A DNA stretch of 64,000 bases from Pseudanabaena biceps (GTDB lineage: Bacteria; Cyanobacteriota; Cyanobacteriia; Pseudanabaenales; Pseudanabaenaceae): contig JAATWA010000004.1 in assembly GCA_013361095.1 (NCBI GenBank), forward strand, positions 103,520 through 167,519. The letters are read 5' to 3'. Shown here in pieces: positions 28,649 to 38,099 of the stretch. The notes beneath the pieces are model-generated. The model had not been told where the DNA came from. It saw only the letters and a program-made list of their open reading frames with translations, and ran no database searches. Position 1 is the first letter of the stretch; each line of letters opens with the position of its first letter. The translations under genes and the position numbers were made by a program.

Positions 28649-30142
28649 ATGTCATCATCAATTCAGGTGCGCCGCTTTGACCGATATTTTCTGACGGAGC
28701 AAACAGAAAGTATTGAGAGCTATCAGCAGGCAATCTCCATTACCCAAAATCTAATTATTAAGAATCTATCTCAGCAAGGACAAGCTTATAGTGGTCTGGC
28801 TCCTCAGGAGTTAAAAACGAGCTTAAGAAACTTTTGCCCAAAAAGTTTTATTCAAAGAGATATTCAAAAAATTCAAGCCGAATTATCTAAAATTATCAGC
28901 AATGCAGCCGTTGTGACTCACCCCACCTGTGTTGCCCATCTCCACTGTCCACCCCTCATTCCGGCGATCGCCGCCGAGCTGATCATTGCCAGTTTGAATC
29001 AGTCGATGGATTCTTGGGATCAAAGCCCCAGCGCAACCATTCTGGAGCAGCAACTGACGCAATGGCTCTGTGATTTGTTTGGTTACAGTAATGCTGCCGA
29101 TGGCATTTTTACCAGCGGTGGCACGCAATCCAATTTGATGGGATTACTACTTGCGAGGGATTACTATGCCAAAACCCATTTAAATTGGCACATTCAACAA
29201 CAAGGATTACCGCCAGAAGCCAGTCAATTTCGGATTCTTTGTTCAGACGTGGCTCACTTTACAATCCGTCAAGCAGCCGCAATTCTCGGCTTAGGAGAAA
29301 ATGCCGTTATTCCCATTGAAACAGATGAAAATTTTCAGCTAAAACCAGCCAATCTAGTTGAAAATCTGATCCTTCTTAAACAGAAGAATTTACGCCCAAT
29401 TGCCATCGTTGCCACAGCCGGAACCACTGATTTTGGAAGTATTGATCCACTAACTGAACTAGCAAAAATTGCCCAAGATCATGATCTCTGGTTTCATGTC
29501 GATGCCGCCTATGGGAGTGCCTTAAAACTGAGCCAAACCCATGCCTATAAACTAGCAGGAATTGAATTGGCTGATTCCATTACTGTGGACTTCCATAAAC
29601 TGTTTTATCAACCGATTAGTTGCGGCGCATTTCTGCTAAAAAACCAAGCTAACTTTAGCTTAATTAAACTCCATGCAGACTATCTCAATCCCGAAAGTAA
29701 TGAAGCTCAAGGCATTCCTGATTTAGTCACAAAATCAATTCAAACAACCCGACGTTTTGATGCCTTAAAGTTATGGCTATCTCTACAAACTTTAGGTATA
29801 AAAACTTTTGGTGAAATGATTGACTACACCATCAAATTAGCAGCGGCGATCGCCAAAATTATTGCAGAGGATCCAGAACTAGAATTAGCCAACAATCCCA
29901 CCATCAATGCCGTTGTTTTTCGCTATCGACCTCCCCAAGCAACCGCAACAGAGATTGAGCGCATCAATCAACACATTCCCAAACAATTGATGCTCGAAGG
30001 AAAAGCAATCATTGCCCAAACTCAAATCAAGGGTAAAAACCATCTTAAATTCACACTGCTGAATCCCCTTACAACCCTAACCGATCTCAAACAATTACTT
30101 ACCCAGATCAAATCACTAGGTCAAACATTACAACAGGTGTAA
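28649..30142 (+). CDS. rhbB: L-2,4-diaminobutyrate decarboxylase
   Basis: A 497-residue group II PLP decarboxylase (RhbB/Ddc type) that releases CO2 from diaminobutyrate to give 1,3-diaminopropane. Motifs: THPTCVAHLHCPPL, GIFTSGGTQSNLMGLLLARD, VATAGTTDFGSIDPL, WFHVDAAYGSALKLS, and TVDFHKLFYQP with the PLP lysine at residue 317. Full length. It stands eight bases before the first synthetase gene, so the two are almost certainly co-transcribed. Confidence 0.93.
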   Translation: MSSSIQVRRFDRYFLTEQTESIESYQQAISITQNLIIKNLSQQGQAYSGLAPQELKTSLRNFCPKSFIQRDIQKIQAELSKIISNAAVVTHPTCVAHLHCPPLIPAIAAELIIASLNQSMDSWDQSPSATILEQQLTQWLCDLFGYSNAADGIFTSGGTQSNLMGLLLARDYYAKTHLNWHIQQQGLPPEASQFRILCSDVAHFTIRQAAAILGLGENAVIPIETDENFQLKPANLVENLILLKQKNLRPIAIVATAGTTDFGSIDPLTELAKIAQDHDLWFHVDAAYGSALKLSQTHAYKLAGIELADSITVDFHKLFYQPISCGAFLLKNQANFSLIKLHADYLNPESNEAQGIPDLVTKSIQTTRRFDALKLWLSLQTLGIKTFGEMIDYTIKLAAAIAKIIAEDPELELANNPTINAVVFRYRPPQATATEIERINQHIPKQLMLEGKAIIAQTQIKGKNHLKFTLLNPLTTLTDLKQLLTQIKSLGQTLQQV

Positions 30143-30149
30143 AGAAGCC

Positions 30150-32000
30150 ATGAACACAAAAAAAATTGCCGAACAAGCCACCATCCAAAGTTTCCTCAAT
30201 TGTTATCTACGTGAAACTGGACAGTATGAAAAATTGCCCCCCCAGATTCCATTAGAAATACAACTCAGGGAACTGACAGGAGCAAAAGAAATCATTCGCT
30301 GTCCACTACCTCGTCAAAAAATTGAAATTTTTGTTGGGGTTCGTTATTGGTCATTAAGCGATCGCCATTTATTTACATTACCTATTTTCTATAAACCCGA
30401 AAACACAACTGAACTTTTAACCCTTGATTATCTAACCTTGACCGCATTAATTGCCAAAGAATTAAGTCTCAACAGTAATAGCCAAGAAAGCTGTGATGAA
30501 TTAATGCTACGGGTGATCCAGAGTTCCCAAAACATCGAACAATTTTTAAACCATCGTCAGGCAGACATTGATACTTTATATGACTTCAATAAAACCTTTA
30601 TTGAAACAGAGCAATCCCTCATTTTTGGGCATCATTTTCACCCAACACCAAAAAGTCGCCAAGGCTTTTCAGATGAAGAATTGCCCATTTATTCACCAGA
30701 AACCCAAGGTGCATTTTCCTTACATTACTTTCGCGCCCATTCATCCATTGTCCTAGAAGGCTCGACCCTAGAAAAAACAGCAACAGAACTCATTAAAGCT
30801 GAATTATGGGCGGATAAAACTATCAGTGAAGCCTTTAAAAATAAATATTGCAATCCAGATGACTATTCCCTCATTCCAGTCCATCCGTGGCAAGCAAAAT
30901 GGCTAAAACATTCTCCTAAAGTTCAAGCATTATTAAATCAGGGCTTATTAGAAGATCTCGGAGAGCAGGGTCAACTATATCAACCAACTTCCTCAATCCG
31001 GACTGTTTATAGTTCTGAATCTAACTTCATGTTTAAACTCTCTTTAAATGTGAAAATCACCAACTCAATTCGAGGCAACCTTTATAAGGAATTGGAACGC
31101 GGTTTAGAAGTCAATCGTATCCTTGCTAGTCCGATTGGAGAAGATTTATATGCTCATTTTCCAAACTTTGATATGGTTCGTGATCCAGCATATATTACAA
31201 TTCCCCTTGAGGGTCAAGAATCTGGATTTGCAACAATTCTAAGAAGCAATCCTTTTCAAACAGAAAACTATCAAAGCTATTCGACAGCCGAACCCACGAA
31301 TGTAAAAATAGATGTAACCTGTCTAATTGCCCTCTGCCAAGATTCAGTCACAGAGCAAAGCTCCCGTTTGGGAACCCTGATTCGTACCCTTGCCAAACAA
31401 GAAAATGCTTCGACAGAAGTGATCAGTTTAAAGTGGTTTAAAGAGTATTTGCAAATTTCCCTAAAACCCATTCTTTGGCTATATTTTACCTACGGTATTG
31501 CCTTGGAAGCACACCAACAAAATAGTCTTCTAGAGCTACAAGAAGGTTATCCTTATCGATTCTTTTATCGAGACAATCAAGGCTACTATTATCGCCAATC
31601 TTTTCAATATTTACTGAATAGTATCTTGCCGAATATCAGTCAAAAAAGTGAGACAATATGCGATGATGCCGTGATTGATGAACGACTAATGTATTATCTC
31701 TTCATCAACAATATTTTTGGCTTAATTAATGCCTTTGGGGTTGCTGGACTGATTGATGAAGAACGACTCTTTAATGAACTCAAGAAGCACTTAGCAGAAT
31801 TTGAAAATATTAAGCTATCCGGTTCCTTATTACTTGAGCATTTGCAACAACCTAAATTGCGCAGTAAAGCCAATCTTCTGACTCGCTTTCATGACATGGA
31901 CGAATTGATTGGATCTGTCGCAACTCAATCTGTTTATGTTGATATTCCCAATCCCCTAGTAGAAAAGAAAAGTCCAATTTTAGGAGGTGTTTATGTCTAA
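30150..32000 (+). CDS. rhbC: IucA/IucC family NIS siderophore synthetase (first)
   Basis: A 616-residue NRPS-independent siderophore synthetase. These enzymes adenylate a carboxylate of citrate and condense it with a hydroxamate amine. Family segments include FGHHFHPTPKSRQGF (ATP-binding), LIPVHPWQAKWL and SSIRTVYSSESNFMFKLSLN. The C-terminal FhuF-like region runs from about residue 430. Two synthetases occur in this cluster as in rhizobactin 1021 loci, one for each end of citrate. Its last codons overlap the acetyltransferase start. Confidence 0.92.
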   Translation: MNTKKIAEQATIQSFLNCYLRETGQYEKLPPQIPLEIQLRELTGAKEIIRCPLPRQKIEIFVGVRYWSLSDRHLFTLPIFYKPENTTELLTLDYLTLTALIAKELSLNSNSQESCDELMLRVIQSSQNIEQFLNHRQADIDTLYDFNKTFIETEQSLIFGHHFHPTPKSRQGFSDEELPIYSPETQGAFSLHYFRAHSSIVLEGSTLEKTATELIKAELWADKTISEAFKNKYCNPDDYSLIPVHPWQAKWLKHSPKVQALLNQGLLEDLGEQGQLYQPTSSIRTVYSSESNFMFKLSLNVKITNSIRGNLYKELERGLEVNRILASPIGEDLYAHFPNFDMVRDPAYITIPLEGQESGFATILRSNPFQTENYQSYSTAEPTNVKIDVTCLIALCQDSVTEQSSRLGTLIRTLAKQENASTEVISLKWFKEYLQISLKPILWLYFTYGIALEAHQQNSLLELQEGYPYRFFYRDNQGYYYRQSFQYLLNSILPNISQKSETICDDAVIDERLMYYLFINNIFGLINAFGVAGLIDEERLFNELKKHLAEFENIKLSGSLLLEHLQQPKLRSKANLLTRFHDMDELIGSVATQSVYVDIPNPLVEKKSPILGGVYV

Positions 32001-32598
32001 GTTCGCTCTTGCAAAGGAGACGAGTTATGCAGTCTATGATCCGACAATTCAAAAAGAAATCTCCTTTCGACCTGTCACATTAGCAGAAGATCTAGAACGA
32101 ATTCACCAATGGATGAATCATCCCCATGTCATTCCTTTTTGGAAGTTGAATTTTTCCTTGGAAAAAATGCACGCCCATCTCACAAAGGCGATCGCCGATC
32201 CCCATCAAACATTGTATATCGGTTGCTTAGATGGTGTGCCGATGAGCTATTGGGAATCCTACTGGGCGATCGATGACATTATTGCCAACTATTATCCAGC
32301 AGCAAAATTTGATCAAGGAATTCATTTGCTGATTGGAGAAACTCAGTTTTTAGGTCAAGGTTTAGCATTACCTTTATTACGGGCGATGGCAATGTTTCAA
32401 TTCCAGACCCTAGAAACTCAAAAAATTGTCACGGAACCTGACGCGAGAAATATGAAGATGATTTATATCTTTAAAAAATGTGGTTTTGAGTTTCAAAAAG
32501 AAATTAATTTACCTGATAAAACAGGTGCATTAATGTTTTGCGATCGCAAAAACTTTGAAACACGCTGGGAGCAAAATATTTTTCAAACAACCCAATAA
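31993..32598 (+). CDS. rhbD: GNAT N-acyltransferase for siderophore hydroxamate
   Basis: A GNAT enzyme of the RhbD/IucB group (Acetyltransf_8) that acylates the N-hydroxy group of the diaminopropane arm. It shows ISFRPVTLAEDLERIHQWMN, HVIPFWKL, GCLDGVPMSYWESYW, and a CoA-binding LGQGLALPLLRAMAM. ATG at 31993 is preferred because AGGAGG lies five bases upstream; a GTG at 31987 would add two residues inside that site. It overlaps the end of the synthetase gene by eight bases, which implies coupling. Whether acetyl or a longer acyl group is used cannot be read from sequence. Confidence 0.88.
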   Translation: MSKFALAKETSYAVYDPTIQKEISFRPVTLAEDLERIHQWMNHPHVIPFWKLNFSLEKMHAHLTKAIADPHQTLYIGCLDGVPMSYWESYWAIDDIIANYYPAAKFDQGIHLLIGETQFLGQGLALPLLRAMAMFQFQTLETQKIVTEPDARNMKMIYIFKKCGFEFQKEINLPDKTGALMFCDRKNFETRWEQNIFQTTQ

Positions 32599-32671
32599 TC
32601 ATCATGAACTTTCCCCTCTCACTTAGATAACTAAGTTCACTAAATACTTAAAATTCACAAAAAAATCAATC

Positions 32672-33973
32672 ATGCCTGAAAAAATTTATGATCTTTTAGG
32701 GGTTGGTATCGGTCCCTTTAATCTGAGTTTAGCCGCACTAGTAGAACCAATTTCTGAAATCCAAGCCATTTTTCTGGAACAAAAAACAGAATTTCAATGG
32801 CATCAGGGATTGCTTATGGAGGGAACAACCATTCAAGTTCCATTTCTTGCAGATTTGGTGACAATGGCAGATCCCTGTAGTCGTTTTAGTTTTTTAAATT
32901 ATTTACGACAGCATTCTCGCCTCTACCATTTTTATTTTCTGGAGGAATTTAAGATTTACCGCCGTGAATATAATCATTATTGTCAATGGGTTTCACAGCA
33001 GCTTAAAAGTTGCCATTTTTCAGAAAAAGTTGAATCAATTACATGGCATGAAATGGGCTATTTTATTGTTCAATCAAAAAATGTACTAACCTCTCACATC
33101 ACCAGTTACAAAGCTAAAAATTTAGCGTTAGGAGTAGGCACGACTCCTGCCATGCCGACCTGTTTTAATCATTTAAAATCTCAGGACAATATTTTTCATT
33201 CAGCAGAATTTTTAAATAAGCAAAGTCAATATCAAACGGCAAAATCTGTAACCGTGATTGGCTCTGGACAAAGTGCCGCAGAAGTGTTTTATCATCTCCT
33301 GCAAGACCAAGAAAAGTATCACTATCATCTAGAGTGGCATACCCGCTCATCTGGATTCTTTCCCATGGAATATTCCAAATTAGGTCTAGAACATTTTTCC
33401 CCTGATTACATTGAATATTTCTACCATTTATCACAGGAAAAACGGGATCAGGTACGAGGCAATCAAAATCTTCTTTATAAAGGAATTAGCTTTAGTTTAA
33501 TTGCTGATATTTACAATTTATTATATCAGCGTTCTATTGGTCAAAAAGCTCTCAATGTACGCCTTCGTCCTTTGTTAGAGGTCAAAGAAATTGAACAAAC
33601 TTCCACTGGTTATCAATTAAGTTATCGTCATTGCCAACAGGATTCCTATGTAACCCATGATACTGATTGTATTATTTTGGCAACAGGTTATCAGCATTCA
33701 ATTCCAAAATTTATCGAAGGATTAAACTCCCTCATCCAATGGGATTATCAGCACCGTTATTCTGTGAATTTTGACTATCGTTTAGAGTTAACCCAAAATA
33801 TTTCCAACTCTATATTTATTCAAAATGGTGAACTACATACCCATGGGATTGGCGCACCAGATTTAGGTTTAGGCGCACACCGAAGTTCTGTGATCATCAA
33901 TACACTGTTAAAACGAGAGATTTATCCAGTCGCCTCTCAAAATGTGTTTCAAGAATTTGGAGTGACTGAATGA
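32672..33973 (+). CDS. rhbE: Lysine/ornithine-type N-monooxygenase (diaminopropane N-hydroxylase)
   Basis: A 433-residue flavin-dependent N-hydroxylase of the IucD/RhbE family. It has the FAD site GVGIGPFNLSLAAL near residue 11, VPFLADLVTMADPCSRFSFL, the NADPH site VTVIGSGQSAAEVF near 193, and CIILATGYQ near 332. In this cluster its substrate should be 1,3-diaminopropane or its precursor. The next gene starts four bases before its stop. Full length. Confidence 0.93.
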   Translation: MPEKIYDLLGVGIGPFNLSLAALVEPISEIQAIFLEQKTEFQWHQGLLMEGTTIQVPFLADLVTMADPCSRFSFLNYLRQHSRLYHFYFLEEFKIYRREYNHYCQWVSQQLKSCHFSEKVESITWHEMGYFIVQSKNVLTSHITSYKAKNLALGVGTTPAMPTCFNHLKSQDNIFHSAEFLNKQSQYQTAKSVTVIGSGQSAAEVFYHLLQDQEKYHYHLEWHTRSSGFFPMEYSKLGLEHFSPDYIEYFYHLSQEKRDQVRGNQNLLYKGISFSLIADIYNLLYQRSIGQKALNVRLRPLLEVKEIEQTSTGYQLSYRHCQQDSYVTHDTDCIILATGYQHSIPKFIEGLNSLIQWDYQHRYSVNFDYRLELTQNISNSIFIQNGELHTHGIGAPDLGLGAHRSSVIINTLLKREIYPVASQNVFQEFGVTE

Positions 33974-35157
33974 AAGCCATTTCCAAACAAGGGATCATCG
34001 CTTTATTTTTCTGTGTATTTTTATCTCTGTTTTCAGAGGTTTTACTCTCTCCTTTTTACCCTTTATTTTTTAGTAAAGTATTTGGGGTTAAAGATTTAGC
34101 CTATACAGGCTATTACATCTTCATTTGTCGATTAACGGTTGTCCTTTTTACGCCGATCTGGGGAATTTTAGCCAAACGATTTGAAGCGAGACAACTATTA
34201 TCTATCGGACAACTTGGAACGGCAATCATGACGGCAATGATGGCGTTAACACAAAATGTTTATCAGTTCACATTTATTACGGTTTTGCTTCTAATTTTTA
34301 AGAGTAGTTACTTTTTGCTTTATCCGCTGATTATTCAGTTGGGTGGGGAACATCAAAGAAGCACTTTAACAGGAATTTACCAAGCTGTTTTTCATGGAGC
34401 AATTGTTTTATCTACGGTGATTGGAGCTTTAGTGCTTAATTTAGATGATCCTTTATTGCTTTTTTATATTGTTGCTTTGGGTGATATTTTACAGTTTATT
34501 TTGTGCTTTATGGTTCTCCAAAATATGCCGAAATTTCATCAGCATGACAATATCTCTAAACCTGTTGATTCTACAAAAAATGCTTGGGGATTTATGCTCA
34601 CAATTGGCTTGGTGGTGCTAACTTTTCAATTGGCGAATAATTTAGTTCGACCTTATTTAATTGCCTATGTAACACAGGTTACTCCTTTTGGTGTTGACTT
34701 AATGAGCAGTAGTTTTTTGTTCTTAATTCCCAGCGTGATGGCGATCGCTGCAATGCCATTTATCCGCTATTTTGCGATATCGAGTCGTCTCTCTTTGCTT
34801 TATACAACTGGATTACTCCTATTAATTGGGAGTTTATATCTACAGGGACTCACTCAATCATTGTCTATGTTTATTTTGGGAAGGGTGATATATGGTTTTT
34901 TCCTTGCGGTTACCCAAGCCGTTTTAGAACTCAAACTTTTTGAAAATAGTACCTCTAATCATCTACATTTCAATTATGGTTTGATGACCTCATTTGCTAA
35001 TCTTGGACATTTAGGTGCGCCGCTATTAGCTTCTAGTTTGGTGGATAATTATGGTTTATCTTTTCCACTTATTGCCGCCGCTACGTTGTGTATTTTCAAT
35101 CTGATTTTGGCAAAATCAACCATCTTTCGACTCAACCTTTCTGAAGTGTTTTCGTAA
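33970..35157 (+). CDS. MFS transporter, probable siderophore exporter
   Basis: A 395-residue major facilitator protein with twelve hydrophobic segments. Between helices 2 and 3 is PIWGILAKRFEARQLLSIG, the usual A-motif position. It overlaps the monooxygenase gene by four bases and precedes the second synthetase, so co-expression with biosynthesis is clear. Cyanobacterial schizokinen loci use an MFS exporter (SchE), and this is the natural candidate. Direction of transport is inferred from context only. Confidence 0.82.
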   Translation: MKAISKQGIIALFFCVFLSLFSEVLLSPFYPLFFSKVFGVKDLAYTGYYIFICRLTVVLFTPIWGILAKRFEARQLLSIGQLGTAIMTAMMALTQNVYQFTFITVLLLIFKSSYFLLYPLIIQLGGEHQRSTLTGIYQAVFHGAIVLSTVIGALVLNLDDPLLLFYIVALGDILQFILCFMVLQNMPKFHQHDNISKPVDSTKNAWGFMLTIGLVVLTFQLANNLVRPYLIAYVTQVTPFGVDLMSSSFLFLIPSVMAIAAMPFIRYFAISSRLSLLYTTGLLLLIGSLYLQGLTQSLSMFILGRVIYGFFLAVTQAVLELKLFENSTSNHLHFNYGLMTSFANLGHLGAPLLASSLVDNYGLSFPLIAAATLCIFNLILAKSTIFRLNLSEVFS

Positions 35158-35224
35158 TATTATATTCCTTCAGATCAACAGCTTTTTGAATTTAATCACT
35201 TGAGCAATACTAGGAGAAAAATCA

Positions 35225-37042
35225 ATGCAATTTACATCAATGAATTCCGCTTTTAACCCTGTGATTTGGCAAAATATTAGCCAAAAGCTATTGGCGAAAA
35301 TGTTATCAGAATTTCTTTATGAAGAGATTATTTCTCCTGAGGTTTTGGAGCGGCAGGATCATTTGATTTCCTATCAACTGGATTTACCTGAAGGGATTGC
35401 TTACAAATTCAAAGCTAAACAACGTCTATTTGATAGTTATCGTGTCTTGCCAGAATCAATTTATCGTCGAGAGGTTGGGAAGTGGGAGATTGCAATGAGC
35501 CCATTTCAGTTTGCCATCGACATTTATGACACAGTGGGGATGACGGCTGAAACGACCGCCCATTTAATCAAAGAATTGAGTAATACTTTAGTTGCAGATG
35601 CCCATATTCAACGCAATAAAGCTGCTGAAAAAGTAGATTTATTAACCTTGGATTATGCTCATCTCGAAGGAGAAATGGAAGGACATCCTTGGATTACCTT
35701 TAACAAAGGACGGATTGGATTTGGTTATGATGATTATCTTCTCCATGCTCCAGAAAGTAAGGAGCCAATTTGTCTCACATGGATTGCGATCGCAAAAAAA
35801 GATAGTGCTTTTAATGCAATTCCAGAATTGGATTATCAACGTCTGATCGGAGCAGAATTGGCAACAGAGACGATTCAAGAATTTAAGCAAGTTCTTTGCA
35901 ATGAACAGATGAATCCAGATGATTATTATTTTCTCCCTGTGCATGATTGGCAATGGAAAAATATCGTTATTCCTCTATTTGCTGAGGCGATCGCCCTAAA
36001 ATCGATTATTTATCTAGGGAAGAGTCAGGATCAATATCTACCGCAACAATCAATTCGTACCTTTGTCAATATTAGCCATAGCCAGAAACATCACGTTAAA
36101 CTGCCCCTGAGTATTTTAAATACTTTGGTTTACCGTGGCTTGCCGAATGAACGAACTCAAGTTGCACCTAAAGTTACCGAATGGGTCAAAGCAATTTGCG
36201 ATCAAGATTCATTTTTAAGTCAAGAATGTCGTCTGATTTTACCTGGAGAAATTGCTAGTTTAAACTACAATCATCCCTATTATCAAAACCTCTCTGGCGC
36301 ACCCTATCAATACAAAGAAATGTTGGGTTGTTTATGGCGGGAAAGTATTTTGAGCTATACCGAAGCAGACGAACAAGCGGTCACCCTTGCCTCATTATTG
36401 CATTGTGATTATCAAGATTCGCCCTATATTCTTCAGTTAGTCGAAAAGTCAGGTTTAACGTTAGAAAAATGGTTGGAGCGTCTATTTAATACAGTTTTAC
36501 CTCCACTTTTGCATTATTTGTATCGTTATGGAGTGGTGTTTTCACCCCATGGGGAAAATACAATTTTGGTGTTAAAAGATCATGCCCCCCATCGTTTAGC
36601 CATGAAGGATTTTGTGGATGATGTAAATATTAGTCAATATCCTCTGCTTGAACTCGAAAACCTATCTGAAGATTTACGTAAAATCCTATTAACAGAACCA
36701 CCAGAAGGATTATGTCAATTTATTTTTGCAGGGTTATTTATCTGCCACCATCGCTATCTTTCTGATTTATTAGAAACCTATGCTGACTACTCTGAGTGGA
36801 CTTTCTGGAGCCAAGTTCGACAGGCAATTTTAAATTATCAAGCTCGTTTTCCAGAGTTAAAGTCAAGATTTGAATTATTCAATTTACTTGCACCCGAGTT
36901 TACAAAACTATGTTTAAATCGGAATCGACTGATTACCTATGGATATGGTGATGATAGCGATCGCCCCCATGCGGCTGCCTATGGCAAAGTGACTAATGCC
37001 CTTCATTTAGTTGCCGAACGTCCAGTTTTGTCTCCTGTTTAG
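35225..37042 (+). CDS. rhbF: IucA/IucC family NIS siderophore synthetase (second)
   Basis: A 605-residue synthetase of the IucC/RhbF type. It shows YAHLEGEMEGHPWITFNKGRI in pieces around residue 142, FLPVHDWQWKNI, QQSIRTFVNISH, and a C-terminal YRYGVVFSPHGENTILVL and AMKDFVDDVNISQYP. It should add the second hydroxamate arm to the mono-substituted citrate. It is 67 bases after the exporter, with AGGAG upstream of the ATG at 35225, and is the last gene of the run. A terminator follows at 37061. Confidence 0.92.
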   Translation: MQFTSMNSAFNPVIWQNISQKLLAKMLSEFLYEEIISPEVLERQDHLISYQLDLPEGIAYKFKAKQRLFDSYRVLPESIYRREVGKWEIAMSPFQFAIDIYDTVGMTAETTAHLIKELSNTLVADAHIQRNKAAEKVDLLTLDYAHLEGEMEGHPWITFNKGRIGFGYDDYLLHAPESKEPICLTWIAIAKKDSAFNAIPELDYQRLIGAELATETIQEFKQVLCNEQMNPDDYYFLPVHDWQWKNIVIPLFAEAIALKSIIYLGKSQDQYLPQQSIRTFVNISHSQKHHVKLPLSILNTLVYRGLPNERTQVAPKVTEWVKAICDQDSFLSQECRLILPGEIASLNYNHPYYQNLSGAPYQYKEMLGCLWRESILSYTEADEQAVTLASLLHCDYQDSPYILQLVEKSGLTLEKWLERLFNTVLPPLLHYLYRYGVVFSPHGENTILVLKDHAPHRLAMKDFVDDVNISQYPLLELENLSEDLRKILLTEPPEGLCQFIFAGLFICHHRYLSDLLETYADYSEWTFWSQVRQAILNYQARFPELKSRFELFNLLAPEFTKLCLNRNRLITYGYGDDSDRPHAAAYGKVTNALHLVAERPVLSPV

Positions 37043-37060
37043 TAGTCGCTAAAAATCAAG

Positions 37061-37111
37061 AATAAAAAGGGTTTAATGGGATAAATAATCTAATCATTAG
37101 ACCTTTTTATT
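37061..37111 (+). terminator. Terminator after the siderophore operon
   Basis: AATAAAAAGG (37061-37070) pairs with CCTTTTTATT (37102-37111), with further near-pairing inside (TTTAAT against ATTAGA). The T-run on the descending arm and its place just after the synthetase stop fit an intrinsic terminator. Confidence 0.6.
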
Positions 37112-37149
37112 ATTAATTAACTTACAGCCCATTGAGGCTTTAAGTAGTG

Positions 37150-37219
37150 CAGATAGATTGTTGAAAGCGACGCTTTCAACAATCTATCTGGGTTTTCATC
37201 CAGCGCTTTGCGCTGGATG
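37150..37219. repeat. Two tandem perfect hairpins
   Basis: The first spans 37150-37190: two 20-base arms beginning CAGATAGATTG around a single central A. The second spans 37197-37219: CATCCAGCGC, TTT, GCGCTGGATG. Both are perfect. They lie beyond the operon terminator and beside a small inverted-repeat unit, so a repeat-element origin is as likely as a role in termination. Confidence 0.7.
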
Positions 37220-37338
37220 TTACGTGGAAGTCTTGAAGAGCTTACGCAACCTCGACCTTACAGAGGGCAAATATCATGACTCTAAAGCGTCGATCGCCTG
37301 TAAAGTCTACATCTGGTAAAATCGTTCCACGTAACATC
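37216..37338. repeat. 123-base unit with 14-base inverted ends
   Basis: GATGTTACGTGGAA at 37216-37229 and its reverse complement at 37325-37338 bracket about 95 bases with no gene. The same 14-mer occurs once more at 9866-9879. This looks like a miniature element or the joined ends of a lost insertion sequence. No target duplication could be made out because the left end overlaps a hairpin. Confidence 0.55.
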
Positions 37339-37524
37339 AGACATTAAATACAACTGGAAGACTTCTTGATTGGGGGCATTGGTTGAATTTGAGACAGAGA
37401 TCCGCTCTGAGCAATCGCTTGACGGTATTCATAAGGCGAAAGAATCAGGTATTCACTTCGGTCGAAAGAAATGTTTGTCTGCGAACCAGATTCTCGAACT
37501 CCGAGTCAGGCGTGAACTAAGTAG

Positions 37525-38061
37525 CTAGGTATAAGAAAACTCAAAATAGGAAGTATCAAAGCCAAAGGAATCGTAGCGAGAGTGAAGAGCATCTTCTATC
37601 CCCCACATTAAATTATCCTCAGAGTCAAACATTTGACCAGAAAGATGGTCACGCTTTAAATGCAACCATTCCAATTCAATGGGATTCATCTCAGAGCAGT
37701 AGGGAGGCAATTGAAATAAAAATAAGCCTTTACGCTCCCACTCAGGAATTTTTAGTTGTACTGCCTTAGAGGTATGGGTAGAGCTATTATCTTGAGCAAT
37801 GACGGTAATCAAACCGTTCAGCAGGAATAAATCGGCAGCTAAATCAGCCTGTCTATCCATGATCTGAATATATTCCTTGCTAGTAATACTACCAATGCGA
37901 TAAGCAGCATCAAAACTTACATCAGGCTCCAATACGCCAATTAAACTGACTCGCTTACCGCGCAATGCTGTTTGTTCAAGGCGCTTGCTCTGTCCCTGAC
38001 GAATCCAGCCATACTGCACAGGTGACCAACAACTAAATCCCGTCTCATCTAAGTATTTCAA
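37525..38061 (-). CDS. IS630 transposase, DDE part (downstream frame)
   Basis: 178 residues from the first ATG, beginning KYLDETGFSCWSPVQYGWIR (first Asp), then VIAQDNSSTHTSKAV (second Asp) and PYCSEMNPIELEWLHLKRD (Glu). The frame stays open upstream to the A8 tract at about 38181-38190, so it is meant to be read as a continuation of the upstream frame after a -1 shift. Without its own initiation signal, a fused product is the more likely transposase. Confidence 0.85.
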   Translation of the reverse strand: MKYLDETGFSCWSPVQYGWIRQGQSKRLEQTALRGKRVSLIGVLEPDVSFDAAYRIGSITSKEYIQIMDRQADLAADLFLLNGLITVIAQDNSSTHTSKAVQLKIPEWERKGLFLFQLPPYCSEMNPIELEWLHLKRDHLSGQMFDSEDNLMWGIEDALHSRYDSFGFDTSYFEFSYT

Positions 38062-38099
38062 ACAAATCTCGCCTGCTGCCGCCGCTAACTTTAAGAAAT

